64,000 nt of DNA from Bacillota bacterium (lineage in GTDB: Bacteria > Bacillota > Clostridia > Tissierellales > MES13), in contig VENA01000040.1 of the NCBI GenBank assembly GCA_009711785.1, forward strand, positions 24,068-88,067. The letters run 5' to 3'. Position numbers and translations under genes: made by a program. Of the stretch, positions 1 through 9,281 are shown piece by piece. Numbering within the stretch: position 1 is the stretch's first letter; every line of letters begins with the position of its first letter. Under the pieces are notes generated by a model. The model was not told the origin of the DNA, searched no databases, and saw only the letters and a program-made list of their open reading frames with translations.

Positions 1-1
1 T

Positions 2-1306
2 TCCACTGCTAAAGCCTTAACTAAAATGGGAGCTAATGTAATTATTAATGATTCAAAATCAAAAGAACAATTAAAGGAACAATTAAAAGATATTAAAGAT
101 ATTAACGCAACATTTTATTTAGGAACTAATAGTATTGATTTAAATGATATTGATTTAATAATAAAAAGCCCAGGAGTCCCTTTAGATGTTGATATAATTA
201 AGGAAGCTAAAGATAATAATATTGAGGTAATAACAGATATTGAATTAGCCTATAGAATTAGTAGTAATAACTTTATTGCAATAACTGGAACTAATGGAAA
301 AACAACTACAACAACTTTAGTAGGGGAGATATTTGAAAATTCAAATAGGAATTGTCATGTTACTGGCAATATAGGTGTTGGAATACTTTGGGAGTTAGTT
401 AATTCTAAGGAAGATGAAAGCTTTATTATAGAAACTAGTAGTTTTCAATTAGAAAGTATTAAAACCTTTAAGCCTAATACAAGTGTAATTATTAATGTTA
501 CTCCTGACCATATTAAGTGGCATAAGAATTTTGAAAATTACTTTAATGCTAAAAAGAAAGTTTTTTTAAATCAAGATAATAAAGATTATACTATATTAAA
601 TTATGATGACCCATTACTTAAAAATTTAGACGATGAAATTAAATCAAATGTTTTATATTTCAGTCAAAAGGAAGAATTAAAAAAAGGTATATATATTAAG
701 GATGAAAACATAGTTATTAATGATGGGAAAAATATTAAGACAGTAATGAAATATAGGGATATAAAAATACCAGGCAAACATAATTTAGAGAATGCCTTAG
801 CTGCCGTTGCGGTGGCCTGGGTAAATGATATAGATATAGATGTAATTAAAAATAGTTTAAATAATTTTGAAGGTGTAGAACATAGATTAGAATATGTAGA
901 TAATGTAAATGGAGTAAATTATTATAATGATTCTAAAGGTACTAATCCTAATGCATCCATGAAAGCCTTAGAGGCATTAAATAAGCCGATTATCCTTATT
1001 GCAGGGGGTTATGATAAGGGGAGTGAATTTAAAGAGTTTATAGAAGCTTTTAATGGAAAGGTAAAATCTTTAATTTTATTAGGTGAAACTAAAGAAATTA
1101 TTAAAAAAACTGCCAAAAAATTAGGATATAATGACATATATTTAGTTAAAGATATGGATGATGCAGTTAAAAAAGCATCTTTAGTAAGCGAAAGAGGAGA
1201 TAATGTATTATTATCACCAGCTTGTGCAAGTTGGGATATGTATAGTAGTTATGAACAAAGGGGTAAAGATTTTAAGAAGTGTGTATATAATTTAAGGAGG
1301 ATTTAA
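2..1306 (+). CDS. murD: UDP-N-acetylmuramoyl-L-alanine--D-glutamate ligase (5' partial)
   Basis: MurD adds D-glutamate to UDP-MurNAc-L-Ala in cytoplasmic peptidoglycan precursor synthesis. The ATP-binding P-loop GTNGKTTTTT is visible, as are the downstream Mur ligase signatures YNDSKGTNPNA and the C-terminal domain ending in a Cys-Val-Tyr-Asn tail. The frame stays open to the left edge: the codons before the ATG at 26 read S-T-A-K-A-L-T-K, which continues the N-terminal Rossmann domain of MurD (usually about 450 residues). The true start is therefore outside the window and the ATG at 26 is internal. It is followed after 2 bases by ftsW. Confidence 0.96.
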   Translation, partial: STAKALTKMGANVIINDSKSKEQLKEQLKDIKDINATFYLGTNSIDLNDIDLIIKSPGVPLDVDIIKEAKDNNIEVITDIELAYRISSNNFIAITGTNGKTTTTTLVGEIFENSNRNCHVTGNIGVGILWELVNSKEDESFIIETSSFQLESIKTFKPNTSVIINVTPDHIKWHKNFENYFNAKKKVFLNQDNKDYTILNYDDPLLKNLDDEIKSNVLYFSQKEELKKGIYIKDENIVINDGKNIKTVMKYRDIKIPGKHNLENALAAVAVAWVNDIDIDVIKNSLNNFEGVEHRLEYVDNVNGVNYYNDSKGTNPNASMKALEALNKPIILIAGGYDKGSEFKEFIEAFNGKVKSLILLGETKEIIKKTAKKLGYNDIYLVKDMDDAVKKASLVSERGDNVLLSPACASWDMYSSYEQRGKDFKKCVYNLRRI

Positions 1307-1308
1307 GG

Positions 1309-2412
1309 ATGTCCAAAAAAAGGGCTAGTGATTTCACTTTGATGATAGCTACTATTTTGCTTGTTTTTATAGGAATAATAATGGTATTTAGCTCAAGTTT
1401 TCCTGAAGCTTTTCATAAGTTAGATGATGGATATTATTTTTTAAAAAAGCAAGTAATTTATAGTATAATAGGTTTCTTTGTGATGCTATTTTTTTTAAAT
1501 TTTAATTACTGGACATTAAAAAAATTATCTAAACCAATATTTATTGTATGTATTGGTTTAACAGCTTTATTATTCACACCATTAGGGACAGAATTCAATG
1601 GAGCAAAGAGATGGGTTAATTTTGGTTTTTTTACATTTATGCCATCGGAAGCAATAAAATTAGGTTCTATAATATTTCTTACTTCTTTTCTATCTAAGGG
1701 TAATAAAAGAATAAGAAATATTAAAAAAGGTGTATTACCTGCTTTAATTATTATAGGTTTATCCTGTGGATTAATATTAATTCAAAAGGATTTAAGTACA
1801 AGTGCAACATTAGGCCTTACATTAGTAACTATACTTTTTATTGCAGGCATGAAAATCTATCAGTTAGCGTTTTTAGCTTTAATGGGAGGAGCTTTAGGAA
1901 CTATTGCTGTTATTTCTGAGGAATATAGAATGCAAAGAATAATGTCATTTACTGATCCCTTTGCATATTTTACAGGTGCAGGATGGCAAGTTGCACAATC
2001 ATTATATGCCTTAGGTTCAGGAGGTTTATTTGGAGTAGGTTTAGGTCAAAGCAGACAAAAGTTTTTCTACATTCCAGAGCCATATAATGATTTTATTTTT
2101 TCTATTATAGGAGAAGAATTAGGTTTTATAGGTTGTGTGACTGTAATATTATTATTATTACTAATAATCTGGAGAGGAATCCGAATAGCTTTAAATTCAA
2201 AGGATGCCTTTGGTTGTTTATTAGCCTCAGGGATAGTAGCTTTAATAACTATCCAATCAATGATACACATTGCAGTGGTTACATCTTCTATTCCTCCTAC
2301 AGGAATACCACTTCCCTTTGTTAGCTTTGGAGGGACTTCACTTTTAGTTTTCATGTCATCTATTGGAATGTTACTTAATATATCAAGATATACAGAATTA
2401 GATAGGAGTTGA
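1309..2412 (+). CDS. ftsW: FtsW/RodA/SpoVE-family peptidoglycan polymerase
   Basis: A 367-residue SEDS-family membrane protein that polymerises lipid II at the division septum or, in the SpoVE role, in the spore cortex. About ten hydrophobic segments are visible. Family motifs include the GAKRWV region, the QKDLSTSATL loop and the C-terminal GIPLPFVSFGGTS signature. The start ATG is preceded by an AAGGAGG-like site and lies 2 bases after murD. Its position between murD and murG is the classic place of spoVE/ftsW. Which of the two roles it serves cannot be told from sequence alone. Confidence 0.93.
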   Translation: MSKKRASDFTLMIATILLVFIGIIMVFSSSFPEAFHKLDDGYYFLKKQVIYSIIGFFVMLFFLNFNYWTLKKLSKPIFIVCIGLTALLFTPLGTEFNGAKRWVNFGFFTFMPSEAIKLGSIIFLTSFLSKGNKRIRNIKKGVLPALIIIGLSCGLILIQKDLSTSATLGLTLVTILFIAGMKIYQLAFLALMGGALGTIAVISEEYRMQRIMSFTDPFAYFTGAGWQVAQSLYALGSGGLFGVGLGQSRQKFFYIPEPYNDFIFSIIGEELGFIGCVTVILLLLLIIWRGIRIALNSKDAFGCLLASGIVALITIQSMIHIAVVTSSIPPTGIPLPFVSFGGTSLLVFMSSIGMLLNISRYTELDRS

Positions 2413-2417
2413 AATAT

Positions 2418-3533
2418 ATGAAGTTTTTAATAACAGGAGGAGGAACAGGAGGACATATAACTCCTGCTTTAGCTATAGCAAGAGAAATAAAAAACAATAT
2501 AAAAGATGCAGATATATTATATGTAGGTACTGAAAAAGGATTAGAATCTGAATTAGTTCCTAGGGAAGGTTTTAAATTTGAATCAATAAGGGTAAAAGGG
2601 TTTAGAAGAAAAATTTCTTTAGATACTTTAAAGTCTTTAAAAGAATTATTATTAGGATTAAATGATGCAAGAAAAATAGTAAAAAAATTTAAGCCAGACA
2701 TAGTAATAGGAACAGGAGGATATGTTTGTGGACCTGTGGTTTTAGTAGCCAGTTTAAAAAATATTCCTACAATGATACATGAGCAAAATGCACTTCCAGG
2801 AGTTACAAACAGAATATTATCTAAATTTGTTGATAAGATAGCTGCAAGTTTTGAAGACAGTAAGAAATATTTTAAAGATAAGAACAAAGTAGTTGTTACA
2901 GGAAATCCAATAAGAGAAGAATTTATTAAGATTAATAAAGATAACGCCTATAAGAAAACATCAAAGGACAAAAAAGAAGATTTCATTTTAGTTCTTGGCG
3001 GCAGTGGGGGTCAAAAAAGTTTAAATAATGCAATGTTAGATGTTATAGATAGAAACTTATATAATTCTAATATGAAAATATTACATGTTACTGGAAAAAA
3101 ACATTATAATGATTTTATAAACAAATTAAAGGAAAAAGGTATAAGTAAATTGAATGATAATATAGAAGTTGTACCTTACTTTTACGAAATGGCATCAGGG
3201 TTAAAAAATGCAGACATAGTAATAACTAGTGCAGGAGCTATAACTTTAGCTGAAGTTACAGCTGTAGGTGTTCCTACTATATTAGTACCGAAAAGCTATA
3301 CTGCTGAGAATCATCAAGAACATAATGCTAGAGCCCTTGAAAAAAAAGGAGCAAGTAAAGTAATACTAGAAAAAGATTTAAATGGAAAAACTTTAGACAA
3401 TAATATAAAAGAATTATTAAAAAATAAATCTAAATTAAAAGAGATGTCAAAGGCTAGTAATAAACTTGCAAGGATAGATTCTACTGAAAGAATATTTGAT
3501 ATAATAAAAAAACTTATAAATAATAACAATTAA
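2418..3533 (+). CDS. murG: UDP-GlcNAc:lipid I N-acetylglucosaminyltransferase MurG
   Basis: MurG (371 residues) converts lipid I to lipid II at the inner face of the membrane. The N-terminal glycine-rich loop GGGTGGHITPALA, the central VLGGSGGQKSLN loop and the C-terminal AENHQEHNA donor-binding motif are all present. I choose ATG 2418 because AGGAG at 2404-2408 sits about 9 bases ahead; an in-frame TTG at 2409 touches that site and would overlap the ftsW stop. Together with ftsW it forms a tight translationally close pair. Confidence 0.96.
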   Translation: MKFLITGGGTGGHITPALAIAREIKNNIKDADILYVGTEKGLESELVPREGFKFESIRVKGFRRKISLDTLKSLKELLLGLNDARKIVKKFKPDIVIGTGGYVCGPVVLVASLKNIPTMIHEQNALPGVTNRILSKFVDKIAASFEDSKKYFKDKNKVVVTGNPIREEFIKINKDNAYKKTSKDKKEDFILVLGGSGGQKSLNNAMLDVIDRNLYNSNMKILHVTGKKHYNDFINKLKEKGISKLNDNIEVVPYFYEMASGLKNADIVITSAGAITLAEVTAVGVPTILVPKSYTAENHQEHNARALEKKGASKVILEKDLNGKTLDNNIKELLKNKSKLKEMSKASNKLARIDSTERIFDIIKKLINNNN

Positions 3534-3621
3534 GCTTTAAGTAACACCTTATGGGAAAGTGCATAAAATGGTAATATATCATTGCTACATAATGGTTAAT
3601 GCATATTCTGGAGGTGTGAAA

Positions 3622-4875
3622 ATGGCTAAGTATATTATAGAAGGTGGCCAAAGATTAGTTGGAGAAGTTACAGTAAATGGTGCAAAAAATTCAGTGCTTC
3701 CAATATTAGCTGCCACTGTTTTAAATAATGATACTAGTACAATATTTAATGTTCCAAATATAAGAGATTTTAAAATAATGATAAAAATATTAGAATCTGT
3801 TGGATGTAAAATAGATGCAATGGATAATTTCTTAACTGTAGATTCAAAAACTTTAGATAAGATAAGAATACCTGAAGAATTAGTTCGTGAAATGCGTTCT
3901 TCGATAATTCTAATGGGAGCTATGTTATCAAGGTGTGGGCAAGTAGAAATTTCCTATCCAGGCGGTTGCGAGATAGGTCCTAGACCTATAGATCTACATT
4001 TGAAAGCGTTAAAAAGTTTAGGAGCTGATATAAAAGAGTCCCATGGTTTTATTTATTGTAAAGCGGATAAATTACATGGAGCTGAGATTCAATTAGATTA
4101 TCCAAGTGTAGGAGCAACAGAAAATATAATGCTTGCTTCAGTAAAGGCTAAGGGGACTACAATAATAAGGAATGCTGCAAAGGAACCAGAGATATTAGAT
4201 TTACAAGATTATTTAAACAAAGCAGGGTGTAAAATCTATGGAGCAGGTACTAGTGTTATAAGGATAGATGGAGTGGATAAATTAAATAGTGTAGAACATA
4301 CAATAATTCCAGATAGAATAGTTGCTGGTACTTATATGGTTGCTTCAGCTATTACAAGTGGAGAATTAGTAATTAGAAATATAGAGGTTGAACATTTACA
4401 ATCGATTATTGCAAAACTAAGAGAGGCTGGATGTTTGATATATAATAATTGTACTACATTAAAAATTATAGGTCCAAAGAATCTAGAGGCAGTAGAATCA
4501 ATACAAACTCTACCTTATCCAGGATTTCCAACTGATATGCAAGCACAGATGATGGCCCTTTTAACAATAGCTAATGGAACTAGTGTATTATCTGAAACTG
4601 TTTTTGAAAATAGATTTAAACATGTGAGTGAACTTATAAGAATGGGTGCTAATATAAAAACAGTAGGTAAGGTTTGTGTAATTAAAGGTGGAGATGGGTT
4701 ATTAGGAGCAAAAGTAGCTGCTAAAGACTTAAGAGGGGGAGCAAGCTTAGTATTAGCAGGATTAGCAGCTAAAGGAACAACCATTGTTGATGATATATAC
4801 CATATTGAACGGGGATATGAGAATTTTGATAACAATTTACGTACTTTAGGAGCAGACATAAGAAGAATTTTCTAG
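3622..4875 (+). CDS. murA: UDP-N-acetylglucosamine 1-carboxyvinyltransferase
   Basis: MurA (417 residues) transfers enolpyruvate from PEP to UDP-GlcNAc, the first committed step of peptidoglycan synthesis and the fosfomycin target. The catalytic Cys is at residue 116 in PGGCEIGPRP, so the fosfomycin-sensitive Cys form is retained; the NGAKNS motif with Lys22 is at the N terminus. The start at 3622 follows GGAGGTG at 3610-3616; an in-frame upstream ATG at 3559 would add 21 residues with no family counterpart. A small hairpin follows the stop. Confidence 0.95.
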   Translation: MAKYIIEGGQRLVGEVTVNGAKNSVLPILAATVLNNDTSTIFNVPNIRDFKIMIKILESVGCKIDAMDNFLTVDSKTLDKIRIPEELVREMRSSIILMGAMLSRCGQVEISYPGGCEIGPRPIDLHLKALKSLGADIKESHGFIYCKADKLHGAEIQLDYPSVGATENIMLASVKAKGTTIIRNAAKEPEILDLQDYLNKAGCKIYGAGTSVIRIDGVDKLNSVEHTIIPDRIVAGTYMVASAITSGELVIRNIEVEHLQSIIAKLREAGCLIYNNCTTLKIIGPKNLEAVESIQTLPYPGFPTDMQAQMMALLTIANGTSVLSETVFENRFKHVSELIRMGANIKTVGKVCVIKGGDGLLGAKVAAKDLRGGASLVLAGLAAKGTTIVDDIYHIERGYENFDNNLRTLGADIRRIF

Positions 4876-4893
4876 CAGCTATTAGCTGCTTTT
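4874..4893 (+). terminator. weak hairpin after murA
   Basis: AGCAGCT and AGCTGCT (7-bp arms, 3-base loop) followed by TTTT. It overlaps the murA stop. The stem is short, so it may attenuate rather than end transcription into ftsQ. Confidence 0.45.
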
Positions 4894-4932
4894 AAATAAG
4901 AAAAATAAGTACAAGCTCCAAGGAGGATTATT

Positions 4933-5685
4933 ATGGGAAGTACTAGGATAGATAGGAAAATAAAAAAAAGGAAGTTAGGACTTATAATTATTATATTATT
5001 GTTATTATTAGCTACTTTTGTAGTACTTTTAACTTTAACTGATGTATTTAATGTTAAAAAAATAAATATTTTAGGTAATAATAAAATAGAAGAGAAAAAA
5101 ATATTATTAGCCTCTGGTGTTAATATAGGAGAAAATATCTTTAAAATAAATACTAATATAATTGAGAAAAATTTGCTATTGCATCCTTATATAAAAAGTA
5201 TTAAAGTAGATAGAAAGCTACCGAGTACTTTAGTAATAAATATTACTGAAAAAAAGGAACTATTGGCAATAGAATACATTGGTTCCTATATTTACTTAGA
5301 TAGTGAAGGTAAAATATTAAGTATATTAGCCGATAGTAAACATAAAGATATACCTTTTGTAACAGGCCTAAAAGTAGAAAAAGTTAATGTAGATGAAAAA
5401 ATAGTACTATCAGATTATAAAATTGATGATATAAGTGTCTTAGCTAAAATATGTAAATTAAATGGTATATATAATGAACTTTCAAAAATTGAGTTTATTA
5501 AAGATAAGAAGATTATTTTATATATGAAGTCAGGAACGAAAGTTGCACTGAATGACTTAAATAATGTAAAATATAAACTGAGCTTTATAAAGTCTATGTT
5601 AAGTGATTTAAAACAAAAGAATTTAAACTCAGGAACAATACGCTTTGACAAAGGGGATAATCCAATATTTATAAAAGGACAGTAG
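4933..5685 (+). CDS. ftsQ: cell division protein FtsQ/DivIB
   Basis: A 250-residue bitopic division protein. It has a short Lys/Arg-rich cytoplasmic head (residues 1-15), one membrane segment (about 17-38), then a POTRA domain beginning at VFNVKKINILGN and a FtsQ-type beta domain with YLDSEGKIL. It would sit at the septum and bridge the FtsL/FtsB and FtsW/FtsI complexes. Start follows AAGGAGG at 4920. It lies between murA and the DUF881 genes, as in many Clostridia. Confidence 0.88.
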   Translation: MGSTRIDRKIKKRKLGLIIIILLLLLATFVVLLTLTDVFNVKKINILGNNKIEEKKILLASGVNIGENIFKINTNIIEKNLLLHPYIKSIKVDRKLPSTLVINITEKKELLAIEYIGSYIYLDSEGKILSILADSKHKDIPFVTGLKVEKVNVDEKIVLSDYKIDDISVLAKICKLNGIYNELSKIEFIKDKKIILYMKSGTKVALNDLNNVKYKLSFIKSMLSDLKQKNLNSGTIRFDKGDNPIFIKGQ

Positions 5686-5702
5686 CCACAGGAGGATACA
5701 AT

Positions 5703-6440
5703 ATGAGTGATTTTAAAAGTAAGATAGCAATTATAGTGGTTAGTATAATATTAGGGATTATACTTTCTATTCAGCTTAAAACATTAAAAAAAGATTCTTT
5801 AAATAGTCATTTTCCTCTACAGAGAAATAAAGAATTAGCAGCTGAACTTAATAAATTACAAGAAGAAAATAATAAATTAGTGAATCAAGCTAATAATTTA
5901 GAAGATAAAATAAGAAAATATGAAAGTAATGTTTCTGAAGAAAGTGATTATATAAATGAGCTTTCAAAGGAATTACTAAAATATAGAATGTTTTCAGGAT
6001 ATGAAAAATTATATGGACCTGGGATAGTGTTAAGCATAGATGATCCTGAAGGAGAGGTCATTTATGGAGAAGATACAAGTTTTTTAGTAAGAAATTATCA
6101 ATACTTACTTCAAATAATAAGTTATTTAAATGCTACAGAAGCAGAAGCTATATCTATTAATGGACTTAGATATACTGCGTATTCAGAATTTTTAAGGGTA
6201 GATGAACATTTAAGTATAAATGGAGTTTCGGTAACACCACCCTTTGAGATTAAAGCTATTGGAGACCCAGATAAGTTAGAAAGTGCTCTTAATTTAAAGG
6301 GAGGTATTATATACAAACTTAAAAATAGTTATGATATGGATATTAAAATAAATCGAAAGAAAAGTGTAAATATACCAAAATATACAAAGAAGAAAGAATT
6401 TAGATATGCAGAACCTGCTACAAATAGTACTAACCCGTAA
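5703..6440 (+). CDS. DUF881 (YlxW/YlxX-like) division-associated protein
   Basis: A 245-residue DUF881 protein: an N-terminal membrane anchor (about residues 8-25), a coiled-coil segment (about 40-90, heptad-like Leu/Asn/Glu runs) and the conserved DUF881 globular domain with GPGIVLSIDDPE and AEAISINGLR. The exact function of the family is not known; members sit next to ftsQ in dcw clusters (B. subtilis ylxW/ylxX). It is the first of two tandem copies; the start follows AGGAGG with 7-base spacing. Confidence 0.82.
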   Translation: MSDFKSKIAIIVVSIILGIILSIQLKTLKKDSLNSHFPLQRNKELAAELNKLQEENNKLVNQANNLEDKIRKYESNVSEESDYINELSKELLKYRMFSGYEKLYGPGIVLSIDDPEGEVIYGEDTSFLVRNYQYLLQIISYLNATEAEAISINGLRYTAYSEFLRVDEHLSINGVSVTPPFEIKAIGDPDKLESALNLKGGIIYKLKNSYDMDIKINRKKSVNIPKYTKKKEFRYAEPATNSTNP

Positions 6441-6460
6441 AATAAGGATGGTGGGTTAAT

Positions 6461-7183
6461 TTGAAAAAGATTTTAGGAAAAGCTATAATATTTATAATGT
6501 GTGTTGTTACTGGGATATTTCTATCAGTACAGTTAAGACAAAATAATGAATGGAATCAATTAGTTACATTAAGTTCTATTGAAGATATGAAAAATGAAAT
6601 AAGTAATACTCAAAATCAAATAAGTAATATAGAAAAAATAATTGAAAAGAAAAGAAAAGAACTTAAAAATATTAAATCCGCTGTTGATGAAGGAAATATA
6701 AGTGAGGTTTTAGAAAAAGAGTTAAAAAAAGTAAAGAAAATAGCAGGATATGAAGATCTACAAGGGCCTGGAGTTATAATTAAAATAGCTGATAATAATG
6801 AAAGATATATTGTAGGACAAGAAGCAGCAGATGATATTGTCCACGATAGAGATATTTTAAATATACTAAATGATTTAAAAATGGCCGGTGCAGAAGCAAT
6901 AAGTATTAAGGGACAAAGAGTATTATTAAATTCTGAAATTCAATGTGGAGGACCAATTATAAGAATAAATGGTAGAAGTTTAACTAATCCTTTTATTATA
7001 CATGCTATTGGTGATCCTAAATTATTATATGCAGCTGTTAATGCACCTAATACAACTGGATATATATTAAAAAATTTATATAAGTTAGAGATAAAGACAC
7101 AGCCTAGTGATAATATAATAATAAGCAAACATAGAGGGGATTTAAATTTAAAATATCTAAAACCAGTTAAAGAAGGTGAGTAA
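6461..7183 (+). CDS. second DUF881 (YlxW/YlxX-like) protein
   Basis: A 240-residue paralogue of the preceding gene with the same plan: one N-terminal membrane segment, coiled coil (about 40-85) and DUF881 domain with GPGVIIKIAD and GAEAISIKGQR. It starts with TTG at 6461 behind a GGATGGTGG site. The two copies are clearly diverged, so the duplication is old. Function unknown; the position suggests a role at the division site. Confidence 0.82.
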   Translation: MKKILGKAIIFIMCVVTGIFLSVQLRQNNEWNQLVTLSSIEDMKNEISNTQNQISNIEKIIEKKRKELKNIKSAVDEGNISEVLEKELKKVKKIAGYEDLQGPGVIIKIADNNERYIVGQEAADDIVHDRDILNILNDLKMAGAEAISIKGQRVLLNSEIQCGGPIIRINGRSLTNPFIIHAIGDPKLLYAAVNAPNTTGYILKNLYKLEIKTQPSDNIIISKHRGDLNLKYLKPVKEGE

Positions 7184-7184
7184 A

Positions 7185-7526
7185 ATGTTAGTTGCTATAT
7201 TAGGAATTGTTATTGGTGTAGTGGTAGGTTATTATTTACCTATAACATATTCTCCAGTGTATTCTACATATATGTCAGTTGCAATATTAGCCTGTTTAGA
7301 TTCCGTATTTGGAGGAATTAAGGCAACATTAGAAGGTAAATTTAATACAGGTATTTTTATTTCTGGCTTTTTTGGCAATGCAATATTAGCTGCAATTCTA
7401 GCTTATATTGGAGATAGATTAGGAGTACCATTATATTATGCTGCAATATTTGCTTTTGGAGTTAGGCTATTCCAGAACTTTGCAATTATTAGAAGACATT
7501 TCTTTAGTAGTAAGGATGTTAATTAA
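7185..7526 (+). CDS. sbp: small basic protein Sbp (DUF1290)
   Basis: A 113-residue protein with three to four membrane segments. The N terminus MLVAILGIVIGVVVGYYLP and the SVFGGIKATLEGKFNTGIF motif are typical of the DUF1290/Sbp family found between ylxX and ftsA/ftsZ. Function is not established. I place the start at ATG 7185 because the AAGGTGAG site at 7173-7180 gives normal spacing; the GTG at 7176 lies inside that site. It is the last gene of the murD-sbp run. Confidence 0.82.
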   Translation: MLVAILGIVIGVVVGYYLPITYSPVYSTYMSVAILACLDSVFGGIKATLEGKFNTGIFISGFFGNAILAAILAYIGDRLGVPLYYAAIFAFGVRLFQNFAIIRRHFFSSKDVN

Positions 7527-8096
7527 TGTAGTTTTATAAAAAGGGTAATGAATAAAGGTTGTAATATTTTAGATAAAATTTAAAATTAATTGTATTTACT
7601 TATAGCTAAAAAATAAAAACTTTAATTAATACTAGGGTTAAAATGGACTAGCTTTATATTGTTTGAATAAAGTAATATATTAAATTACTTAAAGTTTATA
7701 TTAGTATTTAAAGGAATAATACAACCGTTTAAAATACCTTTTAAGTATAAATTGTTATTTAGGGTTAAATTTTTACAGTGCAGATGAAGTTTTAAAGGAG
7801 GGTAATAAAAAGGAGATATTAGCTTTAGTAGTGGTTACAAAAATTGTAAGTACTTAATTAAATATTAATTTTACCAGTAATCTTAGATACAGCAAAGGGT
7901 TTGAGCGGTAAAATACTGCATATTCCACTACCATCGGACTAATAAATTAAGTAATTAAAAGGAAATTCAATTATTTTATAGAATATAGTAATGTTAGCAG
8001 AAATATAAGAAATAGGTAGAAAAATAATAGTAATATAATTTTATTAATTAAAAAAATGGAAAGAATATAATAATTAAGTATTAAGGGGGTTATAAC
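7527..8096 (+). other. 570-base gene-free region upstream of ftsZ
   Basis: No convincing ORF was seen on either strand. The first 240 bases are AT-rich and featureless. The part from about 7775 to 7960 has higher GC and several complementary segments (see the RNA entry). The last 130 bases are AT-rich and end in the ftsZ ribosome binding site AAGGGGG at 8083-8089. In B. subtilis, sbp and ftsA-ftsZ lie in this interval; here no ftsA is present. Confidence 0.7.
7775..7960 (+). ncRNA. candidate structured non-coding RNA upstream of ftsZ
   Basis: Complementary segments read from the sequence: 7828-7834 with 7925-7931 (7 bp, GTAGTGG/CCACTAC); 7868-7875 with 7907-7914 (8 bp, ATTTTACC/GGTAAAAT); 7852-7859 with 7945-7952 (8 bp, crossing the first helix, hence a possible pseudoknot); 7781-7785 with 7916-7920 (5 bp). 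GC-richer blocks such as ACAGCAAAGGGTTTGAGCGG and CCACTACCATCGGAC stand out from the surroundings and do not code. No U-tract terminator was seen. Strand is assumed from the ftsZ direction. The ornate raiA-motif RNA class of Firmicutes is one possible identity, but I cannot confirm it; a cis-regulatory leader of ftsZ is the alternative. Confidence 0.45.
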
Positions 8097-9224
8097 GTGT
8101 TTGAATTTGATGTAGACATGGAGCAGTTTGCCCATATAAAAGTAGTAGGTGTTGGTGGTGGAGGTAACAATGCATTAAATAGAATGATTGAAGCTGAAGT
8201 CAAAGGCGTAGAATTTATCGCTATCAATACTGATAAACAAGCACTTCAGACATCTAGAGCCGAATGTAAAATTCAAGTTGGAGACAAGTTAACAAAAGGA
8301 TTAGGAGCAGGAGCAAATCCTCAAATAGGAAAAAAGGCAGCAGAGGAAAGTAGAAATGATATTCATGAAGCACTTAAAGGAGCAGATATGGTATTTATTA
8401 CTGCTGGTATGGGTGGTGGTACAGGTACCGGAGCAGCTCCTATCGTAGCTGAAGTAGCTAAAGAATTAGGTATATTAACTGTTGGAGTAGTGACAAAACC
8501 TTTTATGTTTGAGGGTAGAAGAAGAATGAAACATGCCCACCAAGGTATAGAGGAATTAAAAACTAGAGTTGATACTTTAGTAACAATTCCTAATGATAGA
8601 TTATTACAAGTTGTTGAAAAGAAAACATCTATCATGGATGCATTTAAGATAGCAGATGATGTTTTAAGACAAGGTATACAAGGTATATCAGACCTTATTG
8701 CGGTGCCAGGATTAGTTAATCTTGACTTTGCAGATGTAAAAACTATTATGTTAGACCAAGGATTAGCTCATATGGGTATAGGAAGAGCAAATGGAGAAAA
8801 TAGAGCTTCAGAAGCTGCTAAACAAGCAATACATAGTCCGTTGCTAGAAACTTCTATAGAAGGGGCTAAAGGAGTTTTACTAAATATTACTGGAGGATCT
8901 AACTTAGGCTTATTTGAAGTTAATGAAGCAGCAGATTTAATAAAGCAGTCTGTAGATTCTGATGCTAATATTATATTCGGTGCTGTATTAGACGAGGATT
9001 TAAAAGATGATATAAAAATAACTGTTATTGCAACAGGATTTGATAGTGCAAAACAGAAAGAAAATAAAGAAAATAAGGAATCTAAAGAAGGTAAAGAAGG
9101 TAAAGAAGATAAGAAAAATAATAAAACCAAAGATGAAAAGGAAGATAAGAAAAAAGGTGCTAAAGAATTTGATACAGAAGAACTTGACATACCTACTTTT
9201 TTAAGAAAAAGAAATAGTAACTAA
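8097..9224 (+). CDS. ftsZ: cell division protein FtsZ
   Basis: Tubulin-like GTPase that forms the Z ring. The GTP-binding signature GGGTGTG is at residues 106-112 and the T7-loop [11 protein letters not shown] region follows near 210. Residues 1-315 are the conserved core. Residues about 317-362 form a very Lys/Glu/Asp-rich linker with [11 protein letters not shown] repeats, and the conserved C-terminal peptide ends [10 protein letters not shown]. It starts with GTG at 8097 behind AAGGGGG. The gene is monocistronic between the gap and a strong terminator. Confidence 0.97.
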   Translation: MFEFDVDMEQFAHIKVVGVGGGGNNALNRMIEAEVKGVEFIAINTDKQALQTSRAECKIQVGDKLTKGLGAGANPQIGKKAAEESRNDIHEALKGADMVFITAGMGGGTGTGAAPIVAEVAKELGILTVGVVTKPFMFEGRRRMKHAHQGIEELKTRVDTLVTIPNDRLLQVVEKKTSIMDAFKIADDVLRQGIQGISDLIAVPGLVNLDFADVKTIMLDQGLAHMGIGRANGENRASEAAKQAIHSPLLETSIEGAKGVLLNITGGSNLGLFEVNEAADLIKQSVDSDANIIFGAVLDEDLKDDIKITVIATGFDSAKQKENKENKESKEGKEGKEDKKNNKTKDEKEDKKKGAKEFDTEELDIPTFLRKRNSN

Positions 9225-9227
9225 TAG

Positions 9228-9257
9228 ACTCCGAGCAGAAAAGCTCGGAGTTTTTTA
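9228..9257 (+). terminator. rho-independent terminator after ftsZ
   Basis: ACTCCGAGC (9228-9236) pairs with GCTCGGAGT (9243-9251), loop AGAAAA, followed by TTTTT. It separates ftsZ from the spoIIG operon. Confidence 0.92.
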
Positions 9258-9281
9258 TATTTATGTATAAAAAAATGATTT

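Noticed and set aside
2375..2887. 170-codon open frame antisense to murG
   Set aside because: Shadow of murG; no ribosome binding site, and transcription would oppose the operon.
5703..7183. Tandem DUF881 genes as a recent duplication or frameshifted single gene
   Set aside because: Both frames are complete with own starts and are strongly diverged, so they are two real, old paralogues.
7925..7938. CCACTACCATCGGA resembles a stretch of 5S rRNA
   Set aside because: Only a short local likeness; the rest of the region does not follow the 5S rRNA sequence or its helices.
8768..9190. 140-codon open frame antisense to ftsZ
   Set aside because: Ser/Leu/Phe runs are simply the complement of the Lys/Glu-rich linker of FtsZ.
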